From Phytophthora sp. 'mugwort' (taxonomy: Eukaryota > Oomycota > Peronosporomycetes > Peronosporales > Peronosporaceae), in the NCBI GenBank assembly GCA_033558025.1, contig JAUCEF010000006.1, positions 4,340,001 through 4,404,000 on the forward strand: DNA of 64,000 nucleotides, written 5' to 3'. The notes below the pieces were generated by a model that was not told the DNA's origin, ran no database searches, and saw only the letters and a list, made by a program, of their open reading frames with translations. Position numbers and translations under genes: made by a program. Of this stretch, positions 11,262 through 22,123 are shown in pieces. Numbering within the stretch: position 1 is the stretch's first letter; every line of letters starts with the position of its first letter.

Positions 11262-12740
11262 CGTTCTTCGTCGTCGCGTTGCGCTTGAGATTGCGCTTGG
11301 ACTTGGTGAGGGCGGGGCTGCTGCCGCCCAGGCCGGGAGCGCTGGGGTCCTTTGGCCGATTCGAGACGACGTGAATCGTCTGGCGGATAACTTGTCGGCC
11401 CTTGAAGGGCGGGTCGACCGCCGTACAAATGACGTGGGCGAGTTCTTCCAACGTCTGGATGCCTTTTGGGCGTCCCTGGACCGAGTCCAACGGGAGTTAT
11501 CTCTCCTTCGGGACCTCCTGCGGCCTGTGCCTCAGGCGGGAGCGCCTCCTGCGTACTCCCAGCCGTATCACTACGGCTCATACTCGGCGTATGCAGCCGG
11601 GGTTCCTTCGTATGGAGCCCCTTTCGAGGCCCCGCAAGGGACCTGGGCTTCTGGCTCTGGGCGCGCTCAGAGAGAAGAGTCGCAGCCTCGCTTTGGAGAT
11701 CTGGGGCCTGTGAGCCCTGCGGATCATGGTACCGCTTCAGACGGCCCACGTAGAACGTCGGGTGGGTCGTCATCGACTTAAGCAGGTCAATGGTATATGT
11801 TACACCATGCCTGCCAGGACAGCGAAGGGTCCAATGAAGCGGTGCTTCAGCCTGTTGCTCCCAACGGAACTTATCGTGGCGAGTGGCAAGTTCCTAGTGT
11901 CTAGTAGGACTAAATCCCCAACTTAAACACTTTTAAGTTTCCTCTTCCATTCTTGTCAGAATACTCCTTTGTTTGTCCTGTGCCGCTGCCATGCCATCAC
12001 GAACACGGCTGATTACGTTCAGCCTGGTGTCTATAAAAGTCTCCACTTGTTTCCGCAAGGAAACCGGTCTCATGTCCGAAACCTGGGAGGAAAACTTTTC
12101 GAGCCTCTCCTCCACTTAGAACTGAAGACGGGGTGCTGCCTCGCAAAGTGAGCGGCACCCGTGGATAGCGTAAGCCATTCAGATAGAACGGGCCCGGTCG
12201 ATGCGTGAACCGTATTGTTGAGTGCAAACTCAACTACCGGCAAGCATTCTGACGAAGTGCGAGGAGCTTCCGCACAGCCACTGCGTAGTGTGTCCTCAAG
12301 CACTCGGTTGACACGCTCCGTCTGCCCATCCGTCTGAGGATGATCGGCAGTGGACATGTGCAGCCTTGTTCCAAGTAGTTTGAACAGCGTTCGCCAGGAC
12401 GCAGAGGTAAACCGCGGGTCACAATCCGAGACAATTGTCTCCGGCAGACCATGATGGCAGAAAACGTTATCCAGGAACAGCTTTGCAGCCTGTTCCCCGG
12501 TCACTGTGTCTTGACCGGTGCGAGACGCACCATCTTGCTCAGACGGCGCACAGACACCAAGATGCCGGTGTTCCCATGGCCGTCGGCTGGGTGTCCAAAG
12601 ATGAATTCCAGACTCATCGACTTCCAGCAGTCCGCTGGAACGGGCAGGTACTGCAAAGAAGCCGAGGCGTGCTTGGAGGGTTTCACCCGCCGACATGTTT
12701 CACATGTCTTCACGTACTGTGCGACCCACTGGTACATGTG
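11249..12740 (-). pseudogene. Integrase of gypsy A (broken)
   Basis: The zinc-binding module is seen as YVKTCETCRRVKPSKHAS. The catalytic core follows: FCHHGLPETIVSDCDPRFTS and HMSTADHPQTDGQTERVNRV, with Asp and Glu in the expected D,D-35-E positions. The C-terminal module ends HPTFYVGRLKRYHDPQG (GPY/F-type tail) and runs into a Pro/Arg/Gln-rich spacer of about 150 residues leading to the chromodomain. These lie in different frames (12501-12737, 12070-12696, 11249-11773), so several frameshifts disrupt it. Confidence 0.85.
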
Positions 12741-13660
12741 GGCCCATCAAAGTACTGAGAGACCGATGGGAAGGTCTTCTCGCGGCCCAAGTGACCGCTG
12801 GACGGCGCATCGTGCGCCTCTTGTAGAATGTCAAACTTGAGATCCTCGTCGTTTGGAACGACTACGCGAGGGGCTTCGTGGGGCTCCTCTCGATAGTAGA
12901 GCAGGCCATTGGCCCACTCGTATCGATGGAGCCGGGCTCTCTGACGTGGCGTGAGCCACTCGGCCTTGGCTTCCTTGCCAGCGGCCGCGAAACGCACCAA
13001 AGGCGCCAGGGCTTCGTCGCCCCGATACGCCAGGCAAATCTGATCGTATAGATCGGTCGTGGCTCGACTTATGTTCGCCAGCTCATAGTTCGGCCGGCGT
13101 GACAACGCATCGGCAAGCACGTGGAGCTTGCCAGGCTTGTACTCGACGCGGAAGTTATATTCCGCGAAGAAGGACAGCCACCTCACCATCCTTTGGGACA
13201 GATGGGGCGAGTTTGTTGCCGTCCGTAAGGATGCGTGAATTGTGTAGATCAGAAAGGGCTGGGAGCCCAGGAGGTGCACCCGGAACTTGACAAGGGCGTA
13301 CTTCACGGTAAGGAGCTCCTTGTCATGAACGGGGTTGTTTCGTTCGGCAGCCTTGAGCTGCCTGGACTGAAACGAGATCACTCGTTCACGTCCTGCTGCA
13401 TCGTGCTGCAGCAATGCATCGCAGACGACGCTGAACGGCTTCATCTCGTCCGCCAGAGTCAGGACAGGCGCCTTCTGAAGGCTTGCCTTGACATTGTCAA
13501 AGGTTTCCTGGTGCTCACGCCCCCAGTGCCAGTCGGTACCCTTCTTCAGAAGATCCGACAAGGGTCTAGCCAGACCCGCGTACCCTTCGCTGTACTTGTG
13601 GAGGTAGTTGGCTAAACCCAGCCACTTCCTCAGGTCCTCTGGGACCTTGGCGTTGGCCAA
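12710..13660 (-). pseudogene. RT thumb / RNase H and integrase start of gypsy A
   Basis: A 316-codon open frame. It reads DLRKWLGLANYLHKYSEGYA, a typical RT connection, then an RNase H domain (MKPFSVVCDALLQHD, VHDKELLTVKYALVKFR, YKPGKLHVLADALSRRP). It ends with the first half of the integrase HHCC module (DAPSSGHLGREKTF). The usual catalytic TDAS is altered to CDAL, suggesting decay. Confidence 0.85.
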
Positions 13661-14660
13661 GCCGAAATGGATTTGACCTTCTCTGGGTCGGCTCGAACGC
13701 CGACGTTGCTAACGAAGCAACCGAGAACTTTGATCTCTTGCGCCGCGAAGACGCATTTATCAATATTGGCATAGAGATCATTCGCTCTCATGATCTCCAA
13801 CACTCGACGGAGGCTCCAAATGCACCTCCATAGCCGTCTTGTCTCCCTCGGCACGGCTATGGACGAAGCTGTCGTCGAGGTACGACTGCCCGTACGCACG
13901 CAGTGGTCTAAACAACTGCGTGACCAGGCAATTGAGCGTCGCCGTGGCATTAGACAAGCCCTGTGGCATCACCAGCCACTCCCAGAGTATACCGCTCGGA
14001 GTGCGCACTGCGGTAAGTGGGATGTCGCTCTCGCGGATCTGGATCTGGTAGTATCCGTCCACCAGATCCAGGACGCTGTATAACTCGCACCCGGGGATGT
14101 CGTTTAACAACACATCCTTTCGCGGGATGGGTGTCTGGGCCGACACCGTTGCGCTGCTCAGCTTTAAAAGCATGAGCCAGACGCCACTTCCCGTTCGGCT
14201 TCCGAACGCAGTTGGCGCCGATTGCGAGGATTTCGATTCCCGCACCATGTCTGGGCTTGGCCTTTGCGGCGAAGAAGGCATCAATGACCTCGCACTGCTC
14301 TCGAGGCAGTGGCCATTGTCTGGTGACACAGTACTTTGTGCCCGGCGCGACATCAATCTCGTGCCTGATCCCACGATCCGGTGGGAGCTGAGACGGTGGA
14401 TCCTTGGACACCGCGTCCTCGAACTCCTTCCTCAAAGGATATACTGGATCCTTCGGGTTCTTGAGAATCTCACAACGCAAGCGCGCGGCACGCTGGGAGG
14501 AGAATGCCTCCAGGGCGCCCTCGTCCATAACCGAGGAAGAATTTAATTCCTCCGGAGTGGACTCTTGCTTCAAGAGTACCACCTCCGCGATCTCCCCAGC
14601 CTTCAGGTCGGCCAGGAAGTCTGTCGGAGTCAACTTTTCGAGGTTTAGGAGCTCTGACAC
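13630..14660 (-). pseudogene. Reverse transcriptase of gypsy A (broken)
   Basis: Two overlapping frames, 13950-14660 and 13778-14374, together cover the RT domain. Visible motifs are MSELLNLEKLTPTDFLADLK upstream, KPNGKWRLA, LDLVDGYYQIQI, MPQGLSNATATLNCL and the catalytic SYLDDSFVHS (YxDD). A frameshift near 14200 separates the N-terminal frame from the rest, so no full enzyme is encoded. Confidence 0.85.
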
Positions 14661-15337
14661 GTCGGACAGCGGCTCTCAGCTGGATGCCGCCTCCTTGACC
14701 CGATGACCGGTCTCGCCGTCGAGGATGTGATAACGCCCTTCGACTGACCGCGTCGGAAGAACTCGGGCCCTGGGTTCCGAGTCGCTTGAAGCGACTCCAA
14801 TCTGAAAATGACTTTCAGACTCGACTTGCGGTGTCGATTATGTCGTCGACGGTGACCGTGACGTGGTACTTCGTTACCCACGTCTGTGGACGTCTCATTG
14901 ACGACGTCCAAAGCCTCTAGGGTTTCGTGTGGAACATGGTTACCCACACAATTAGTGCATTCCGCCACTTCAGTTATGGTCTGGTGACCTGGTGTGGAAC
15001 AGGTTAGCCACACAGGAAGCGCCTCGCGCTTCTTCCTCTCGCCAGTTTCTGTCTGGGTGACTTGGTGTGGACCTAGGTTACCCACCTGGTCGGTGCCTCG
15101 GGCACCGCCACTCTTGAAGCCTCAGCCGTCGGTCTACGGAATCCAGGGCCCGAGTTCTTCCGACGCGGTCAGTCGAAGGGCGTTATCACATCCTCGACGG
15201 CGAGACCGGTCATCGGGTCAAGGAGGCAGCATCCAGCTGGAGCCGCTGTCCGACGCGTCTGAGCTCCTAAACCTCGAAGATTGACTTCGGCAGACTTCCT
15301 GGCCGACCTGAAGGCTGGGGAGATCGCGGAGGTGGTA
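14576..15337. repeat. Inverted duplication at the upstream end of gypsy A pol
   Basis: About 197 bp at 14576-14773 (minus-strand coding, start of the RT ORF) recur in reverse complement at 15141-15337. For example the frame DFLADLKAGEIAEVV can be read on the minus strand near 14600 and on the plus strand near 15300. The 367-bp spacer holds the linker repeats. The arms differ at scattered sites. The duplicate takes the place where gag and protease would be expected. Confidence 0.8.
14645..15085 (-). repeat. Degenerate Cys-containing linker repeats of gypsy A
   Basis: The minus-strand frame between protease and RT contains repeated CxxN-type modules (CVGNHVPHE, VGNLGPHQVTQTETGE). They match the better-preserved 72-bp array in gypsy C. 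Plus-strand anchors GTGTGG lie at 14927, 14992 and 15065, giving spacings of 65 and 73, so frame is lost here. Confidence 0.6.
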
Positions 15338-15779
15338 TTCTTATTAAAATGAACAAACAAACACTGATTGGGAAGCTCACTATAGTGTATTACTCTTAAT
15401 CCTCTATTATATTGCTATTCTCAAGTCGTGCTAAGTCTGAAGCAAAAGAGGAAGTGAGCTCGTCCTCGCGCTGCGTCCTCGGGCGACCTCGCTTCCCTGC
15501 ATCCCATCCTCATCGCACGTGGCTGGTAGCAGGGAGAGCTCGGCCGGTTGCACTATCCATATGCTTGAGTTCAGTGATCTGGACTCCCCAGAACTTGCTA
15601 ACATCTTAGAGAGGTGTGAGGAGCAAACGTTCCTTAGTCCACCTTTAGTCTGTAGCGGGCAGACAGGCGCCCTGCCTGCCGCCCTTTCAGATACGGGCCG
15701 CTACGCTGTTCAATACTCCCATTAAGTGCTAAGGGAAAGTTCTAGATCTCGAACTCCTAGCTTCCTTCTTAGTTTAGAA

Positions 15780-17041
15780 ACTATTTAGTTGGCAGCGCCT
15801 TTGTGAGAATGTCTGCAGTCATCTCCGTTGCCGAACAGTAGGTAATCTTAAGTCCGACAAGCTCAACGAGACCCTTGTTTATAAATACCGTATTTCGATG
15901 TGCTTGTTGGCTTTATGGTTCCCAGAATTCTTCCCATTGCTGATGGCTGCGTTACTGTCGCATCATATTTGCGTTGGTACATTCTGCGGGAATCCCATCT
16001 CGCGAGAAGATGCTAAAGCCAATCCCTTTTCTTTGGCCCCTGCTTAGTCCGATGAGTTCTCCTTCAACAGTCAAGAGAGATACGCCTCCCCGTTCGCTAC
16101 TGCACCACGACACACTAATGCCGGCCATTTGAATTACTTACCTCGATACGGATTTTCCGTATCGAGGTAAGTAATTCATTAGGTCGGCACGCGAACTTCG
16201 CGTCTGTGTACACTTGTAGGTTACATGTCTCGTTTTCCCATCGAGAAACAACCGTATGTCGACGTCCCTTTCAAGTATTTGAGTACTTGCCTAGCCGCAT
16301 CCCAGTGCGTGCGGTTGTAGCAGGATATAAATTTGCTAATTTCTCTAACCGCGTTGGCAATCTTCGGCGTGTCCCACGCACTAAATGTTGGAGTGAACCA
16401 ACGATTCCTCTATAGTCAAAAGGCTGCGCAGCAATCTGGTCAGTGCTCATCTTTGTCTCTAGCTCCAGGGTGAGCCCAGGGACATGTGGTGTCTGCACCG
16501 GTGAGCTGTTGGCCACATGTACTTTGTGATCAGCTCTGCAATGTATTTGCGCTGTAAGATTGTCATCACTCGCTGGTCTCTATTGCGATGCACCTCCATT
16601 GTCAAGATGTAGTGAATATCACCTATGTCCTTCATTTTGAACCTTCTTGACAACTAAGCTTGGAGTCGGTTGATGAGTCGCATATCCCGCGACATGATTA
16701 TTAGATCATCAAACATATACCACAACTATAAGTCATGCATCTCCCACTTTTTGTACGTAGATACAAAACTCTTTGTGGCAACGGAAAGAAAATCATTGAC
16801 GTCAGAAAGGCATGAAAGACTCTATACCAGATGCGAGAGGCGTGTAAATGCTCTTCACAAGTTCACAGACCAGATTCTCGTGGTCTCGCTTCACAAAACC
16901 ATGACGTTGCCTGATGTATATCTTTTGCTCGCCGTCCATAGTGCCGTTGAGGAACGCCATGTGAAAATCCATCAGACGGATAAGACAATCCAATATGGTT
17001 CTAATGGCCAGAACTAGGCGTAGCGACTCGAATCGTGCCAC
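15780..17041 (-). pseudogene. Copia relic 1: RT and RNase H
   Basis: Visible pieces are MDFHMAFLNGTMDGEQKIYI, MSRRFKMKDIGDIHYILTME and YIAELITKYMW from RT, then VQTPHVPGLTLELE with a DYRGIVGSLQHLV RNase H entry, and GLKITYCSATEMTADILTKA near 15830 (copia C-terminus). These are in several frames. A perfect hairpin at 16131 interrupts the RNase H region. Confidence 0.75.
16131..16177. repeat. Perfect hairpin, 22-bp arms, 3-nt loop
   Basis: Arms 16131-16152 and 16156-16177 (GAATTACTTACCTCGATACG and its complement), loop TTT. It lies in the RNase H part of copia relic 1 and is not related in sequence to the other hairpins of the window. Confidence 0.9.
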
Positions 17042-17396
17042 CGGCGCGTATACTTCGCACAGTCTACCCCAAATTCCTGGTGGTTACCCTGTGCAACAAA
17101 TCGTGCTTTGAACCGCTCGACATTTCGTCGGCATTATACTTCACGAATAGTATCCATTGTCACGGCAGAGCCTTTCGCCCGTTTGGTAGTGGTACGAGTC
17201 TCCACGTCCCATTCTCTATCAAGGAACCGTATTCGAGCTCAAGAGCTTGTTTCCACTGCTCTCTGTGAGATCCACTCAAGGCTTCTTTGATTGATCGTGA
17301 TGTAGGCACTTTGTGCTCTAGGATATCGAGTGCTATACTTTTGTCCAGATCCGCCTGAAACCACTGAAAGTCCTGGTATCTCTTAGGCCCTTAGCC

Positions 17397-18432
17397 TCAC
17401 GGCGTGGACGTCGTTCCCGACTGGACATTCACCAGTTCCGCACGCCGCCGTTTATTGACTTCCACTGCTCCAGTGTTCTCGGTAGCAGATGATGCGGCTC
17501 CCACTACTCCCGTACTCTCGGTAGCTGCTGGTTCCACTGCTGCAAGTGACTCTCGCACAGCAGATTCAAAAGTGAGAGCTGCCTCGGTCTTGCCGAATGC
17601 TCGCTGTTCCATAGTGGCTACATTGGTGATGTCGAAGAGCACATCCCACAAGATGATGTGTTCGGTGTTATAGACGTCCCACAAACGGTAACCTTTTGGC
17701 TTTTCCAAAATCCCAAGAAATCGGCACTTTAGTCCCCGGGCGAACAGTTTCTTGTCTTTCCTCAAGACAGCTGGCACGAGCGCAAGCACGCTGAGCCCCA
17801 AATTGGTAGTTCTTGCACGATTGGAGGCGTCCCATACACCATATCATATGATATCTAATTTCCCAAACGGCTCATAGGTCTGCGGTTTTGCACATAGATC
17901 ATGTACATAAGTGGTTTAGGCCACCAACGGTGCGACATATCTTCATCCTTCAAGGCACATCGTACTCGGTCGAGTTTGCTTGGTTGGTCTCTTTCTGCGG
18001 CTCCGCTATCTTCGGGGCTATAGGGGTTTGAATGTCTGATCCAAATGTCCTTCTCTTTGCAGAAGCTTTTGAACGCTGCGTTTAAAAACTCTGTACCTCC
18101 ATCAGAGTGAACCCGACGGATTGTGAACTTCCCTTCAAGCTCTAGGCGCAACAACAGTTCCTTCCCTCTCTCATATTATTGCTGCGCAAATCGTATGCCC
18201 AGCCATGACGTATTGTCATCAATAATACTGAGAATGTACTGAATTGTCCCGACTTTCCCATACAAATCTCATAGTTTTCATGGGTCCGTCCGTGTCCATG
18301 TGGATCGTACGAATATGCTGTGGATCCCTCAAGCCTTTCGTTGCGATAGGGCTTCCTCCGCATCTCCACCGCCGCATATATAGCGCAGAAGAGCGGAATT
18401 TTCCATGGACCTGATGCTGGCCCTGTAGGCAT
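17397..18432 (-). pseudogene. Copia relic 1: integrase and linker
   Basis: The integrase core shows [20 protein letters not shown] and SNPYSPEDSGAAERDQ, with MYMIYVQNRRPMSRLG after it. Downstream, LKCRFLGILEKPKGYRLWDV is the usual copia linker between integrase and RT. Frames shift several times, and no full enzyme remains. Confidence 0.8.
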
Positions 18433-18868
18433 CCCGTCTACGATAATTTGTTGCTCAGCATGTTTAAAAGTGTGTCCTTGTTTGTATGGCCAAGCTTAAC
18501 ATGCCATTGCTGCAGTGAACTCTCTAGTTTCGCTGTCCTCTGTACTGCTAAACGTTTGCAAGACTGCAATTTACTGCATTACAGAGGTTGTCTTTCTCGT
18601 ACTGTTTTGTTTAGCAAGTAGTATGCATCATTGATTGCCTTCGCCACAAACACGAGTTGTTGCCATGAAGTACCAATTTGAACTCGCCATCCGCGAACCC
18701 ACTAAAAGAAAAAAAAATCGTACCCTCCTCTCTTTAGCCAGTACTCGCTAAGTATATTTGACTTGTCGTGCGGCACTAATGCAATATTTTCAAAAGGAAA
18801 AGGTTTGATTCCTTGCGGGCCGTGGAAACACCGTTTCATAGTACCAATGTGTGCATTAGCATGTAAAC

Positions 18869-20082
18869 ATGTATCCATTGTTGGGTCGCATCTCGACGAA
18901 CTTCGTCTCTTCGTTGGTTAGCCCGAAGCCGCAACCTGAGTCCAATACCCACGAGTCTTTCGTCAGCAACGTTCTCGCAGTTAGCAATAAGGTAAAAGAC
19001 CGTACCTTTTCTTCCAGGCGCATCTTCTGGAGATTGAGCTCCTCAGCAATCTGCTGCTCACTGCGCTGGATCTTCTTTTGGCTTGCGTCTTTTTTTTTTT
19101 TTAAATAATGTGACCCTCGTTGACACTGGCGCTGATCTGCACAAACGTCGAATCCATCAGCTCGTCCGACTCTTGCGCGTCGAACATTTCTTGGTCCCTT
19201 TTCCTGGTGAGGGCAGAAATTTCTGACCGCCGTATGGTGGGCTCACAGACTGTGCTGGGCTTGGAGGGGTTGACGGTGTGGCAGCACACGCATCAACCGA
19301 CACGTTTGTCGACAGGCACTCTTCCAGCGGTATTTCGCGTCGAGCCGGTGCCTTTCCCTTGTCCTTACCATTGACTTTTTCTTTCGCCCAGGTTGTCGGA
19401 TCGTTCGCGGCATTCTTTCGCGCCTGCTTGTTCGGTCTCGACAAAATGTTACTGACACGTTTAGGGTAGTCAATCTTCTTGTGGGGACCGACATTGTTTG
19501 TGTCGTTGTGCACACAACCACAATAGTGGCACTCCATCAGACTGACGTTGCAGTGCACATCGTGCACCGGGTGATCCGTGCCCTTTCGCTTGATCAACAC
19601 TGGACCCTTGGCTTGGCTAGTGCCGCTCCAACATGATTGACTGGCGTCCCTCTAGCCAGCGCCCATATAGCATCCTTGGACTGATTTTCAAAGATGGCGC
19701 GCAGTTTGTCCGCCACCTTCTCCAGCGTTAAAGCTTCGGGCGTAAATTTGACTGCTAATCCCCAAAGATGTTTCGGCAGAACGCTCAGAACTTTGACCAG
19801 CATCAATTCCGACGAGATAAGTCCCGTCTGCAAACGATTCGTGCCTATTTACATTGACCTGCTTGCGCACGGCATCCAGATCTTAGAACATTTCTGCACA
19901 CTCTTGAAATCAGCGATGACGATGATGTCGAACTGCTGCACCAGTTCGACGACGCCGGTAGCATTGCTGAGTCCGTATTGATTCTCAACCCGGCCATACC
20001 AAAATGGTAAATGCTTGATCTCAAGATTATCAGTTTTGCTGTGCAGTGGGAACATTGTGACGTCGAAGCTACAAATGAACAA
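18869..20082 (-). pseudogene. Copia relic 1: gag and protease
   Basis: Gag helical pieces (LPKHLWGLAVKFTPEALTLE) are followed by a zinc-knuckle-like CHYCGCVHNDTNNVGPHKK, a basic Ser/Pro-rich spacer and the copia protease signature WVLDSGCGFGLTNEE near 18940. Frameshifts separate the parts. A 12-T run lies near 19089-19100. Confidence 0.6.
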
Positions 20083-20090
20083 TCAACCGA

Positions 20091-20730
20091 CTGTAAAACC
20101 TGAGATACTACCCCGTGGGGAACTATTAAAGGGATGGGGTATTATACCATGTCAAATTGTCAGTGATTCATGTTCAGTTAAGAAGTCCTAGCTCTCGTGT
20201 GTTTTAAGCATGTCGTTAGAGATCGATCTCGCAATCGTGTAGACAAAAGCCTCGCCATCGTCAGAGTCGCTGCGTCTCGATCATATTCAGCACCGTGAGT
20301 TCAAATTCGTCGGGCACGTCATATCGGCCACCACCAGGGAGACGATAGTGTCCGCTGTCGACAACAAACAGGAGCTCATTCTTCTGACCCATCCAAGCGC
20401 GCGAACTTGCGAGCAGTCTCCCTGTCGAGCTTATGCTTATTGCCAACCGCTCGGTCGCTTGAAGCCTCCACTTGTTGGACTACAGACAGCTTCTCTTCCA
20501 CCGTGAACTTCCGATTCATCGCCACGACTAGAAATTGACAATGAAAGGTGAAAATCTGTTCCCTGAGCTCGTCCGGTCCTCACTGAGGATGGTGATCTAG
20601 CGACTCGCCAATGACCAACGCACTTGCCGTCACAGTTGATTTATGCGGGCTCCGATCTGACAACTCTGATAAATATTATCAGGATTTGGGGCATTATTAG
20701 AGGGATGGGGAACAATCTCAGGTGTTACAG
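20091..20730 (-). mobile_element. pogo/CENP-B-like DNA transposon relic A
   Basis: A 640-bp element with TIR-like ends CTGTAAAACCTGAGAT at 20091 and CTGTAACACCTGAGATT in reverse at 20730. On the minus strand from 20519 it reads MNRKFTVEEKLSVVQQVEAS, then a second helix-turn-helix part (GGGRYDVPDEFELTVLNMIE). This is the CENP-B-type N-terminal DNA-binding layout. No DDE catalytic domain is present, so it is non-autonomous. It is related over its length to the inverted copy at 29875-30535. Confidence 0.65.
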
Positions 20731-20756
20731 TACATGTACATGTACTGTAACACCTG
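20719..20756. repeat. Perfect 38-bp palindrome at the transposon end
   Basis: Symmetric about TACATG/TACATGTA, containing CTGTAACACCT in both arms. One arm is the terminus of pogo-like relic A. The other looks like the start of a second terminus (CTGTAACACCTGCGATTGTG), so two ends appear to lie head to head. Confidence 0.8.
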
Positions 20757-21034
20757 CGATTGTGCCACATGTATGTACTGGCGTAAATAACGTCAAGGCA
20801 CATGAGGCGCGCGACACGACCTCGGATGCTCCCTTAAAGTTTGTTCCGAACGATTAAACAGTTGATGGGCTGCCTTTGTCCCGAATAACCCGAGGAACTG
20901 CACTCCGTCTAAGGGCCGTTCTTAAGTTCCAGCTCCCGGGACGCAATAACGCATGTTGGCCCAACCGATCAGAGGTGCAGGACTAAGAACTTCCGATATC
21001 GTCCCGCTCCCAAGTTTATTTCGCGCCGTCGGGA

Positions 21035-22123
21035 GTGGGACGAGTGGTGGAAGACACAACTAAAGCTCCCAAGCACCAAGCGCAAGCAGCAATGGAGGAG
21101 CTAGATCGCGTCGGAGGTGCCACGGAGACCTACAAGACATGGGGAGCCAATGCTCTCCGCACGGATTGTCGGCGGCTGAAAGCCACGCCGGCTTCGCTGA
21201 ACAAAGCGTCGTACTTGGCCGCCCTGCGAGCCTCTCTCGTCGTAGCGGAGACCATCCAGGCTACAGACGTAGTTCAAGATCCTTTTCAGCAGGGCGTGGC
21301 GGACCGCAGGACTGTGGAGTGCATATTTAGGCTGCTAAATGTACTGTTCTCTGATGTTCACTGCGAGCGCCTCTCCAGCCTAGGGGACCTCGCTAGTCGT
21401 GAAGCGCTGGACACCCGCACCATCGGTAGCGGGTCAGCTATGTGGCGGAGCGTCACTGCCGATTACAACGACGAGGGTAACGGAATTTTAATGCTGTACT
21501 TCACATGAGGAACGAGTTTAGCGGTATCGACGCCGCGAACTTCCGTCGGCATGATAGAGCGAAGCTGTGGTCCATGTGAAAACTTGTGACGAGTATGTAT
21601 CACGAGGTTTTCGCCAATTTTACCAAGTCCGGGAACCACAGACGTTTTGAGGCGTTCCATGGCGGGCGCATGGACGTCTTCTACCTGCATTTGTTAACCA
21701 TGATCACGCGCCCAAACCTCCATCAGTGCGTGATTCAACTACTTCCAGCAACGATCGCTTCCAACTCAATAGAGGCCGCCTCTACTGCTCAAGGAGCCGC
21801 TACGAAGCCAACCCAGGGGCGCAACGGTGCGTGTTGCCTACGATATGTCTCTAAACGGTTTTAGCGCATTGGTGACATATAATTGCTTATTGCTACTATG
21901 TCTTACAGGGAAGCGATCGGATGGGGTAGTCGAGGTTTTACGAGAGCACGTAACAAATGAGGAGAGGACGCTGCTGACAAAGCGACAGATAGCGTTTTTC
22001 GACGAAAGCATCGCGCTCAAGCACGAAAAGATTCTCGCAGCAAGGCGGAGCATGAAGTCATCATGCGCGCCGTCACTGTCGGTGAGCGACATGAGATGCG
22101 CATTGGCCGCGCTTGTGCAGTAA
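21035..22123 (+). pseudogene. Harbinger accessory (Myb/SANT-like) protein, broken or spliced
   Basis: ORFs 21035-21508, 21586-21864 and 21827-22123 follow one another in different frames. They read, among others, GNHRRFEAFHGGRMDVFYLH (a GNH...F...DVYYL pattern recalled from oomycete Harbinger partners) and a charged helical C-terminus (EERTLLTKRQIAFFDESIAL). In this superfamily the second protein binds DNA and helps transposase enter the nucleus. Introns or frameshifts must join the parts; I could not decide which. Confidence 0.5.

Larger units (their letters stand above)
9425..11781 (+). pseudogene. Antisense accessory ORF of gypsy A (broken, function unknown)
   Basis: Plus-strand reading region starting MTKTWSGSGAK just inside the LTR. 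It is carried by several frames: 9425-9502; then acidic Ser/Pro-rich sequence to about 9945 (SDDGDEPKMPERQGSPRS); then 9945-10345 (VEEEEGQVGREISNDLVGQQ); an AT-rich zinc-finger segment to 10521; a helical stretch at 10740-10940 (GPWQDLTLEAILDLQDLRIE); and 185 codons at 11224-11781 with coiled-coil heptads (VNRLADNLSALEGRV). The last part is exactly antisense to the integrase tail. It is unrelated to the gag at 45081-45401, which belongs to the same element family. The first frameshift (an extra T near 9500) is shared with copy B. Alternatives: gag of another element fused here, or partly chance open frames. Confidence 0.5.
8986..15345 (-). mobile_element. Ty3/gypsy chromovirus, copy A, with antisense accessory ORF
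   Basis: On the minus strand, pol reads from about 14660 to 10884: reverse transcriptase, RNase H, integrase and a C-terminal chromodomain. Upstream of RT is a Cys-containing linker repeat (14645-15085), then an inverted duplication instead of gag. Downstream of pol, on the opposite strand, lies a long broken reading region (9425-11781) and then an LTR. Positions 9307-12835 are almost identical to 32148-35676 (gypsy B). pol is broken by several frameshifts, so this copy is not autonomous. A copia relic abuts its upstream end. Confidence 0.85.
15346..20082 (-). mobile_element. Ty1/copia retrotransposon relic 1
   Basis: Minus-strand order is gag (20082-19157), protease (about 18960-18890), integrase (18432-17855), RT (17041-16459) and RNase H (16516 to about 15780), the copia order with integrase before RT. 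Many frameshifts and stops. The 3' LTR should lie within 15346-15780 but its ends were not resolved. A coiled-coil-like stretch (IQRSEQQIAEELNLQKMRL) lies between gag and protease. Confidence 0.8.

Noticed and set aside
9425..11781. Plus-strand region as the normal gag of a plus-strand gypsy element, with LTR A as 5' LTR
   Set aside because: The LTR TATA-like box and the position next to the ORF suggest this, but the polypurine tract and LTR start in copy B, and the family's own gag on the minus strand in gypsy C, point to the minus strand as sense. Kept as the main alternative.
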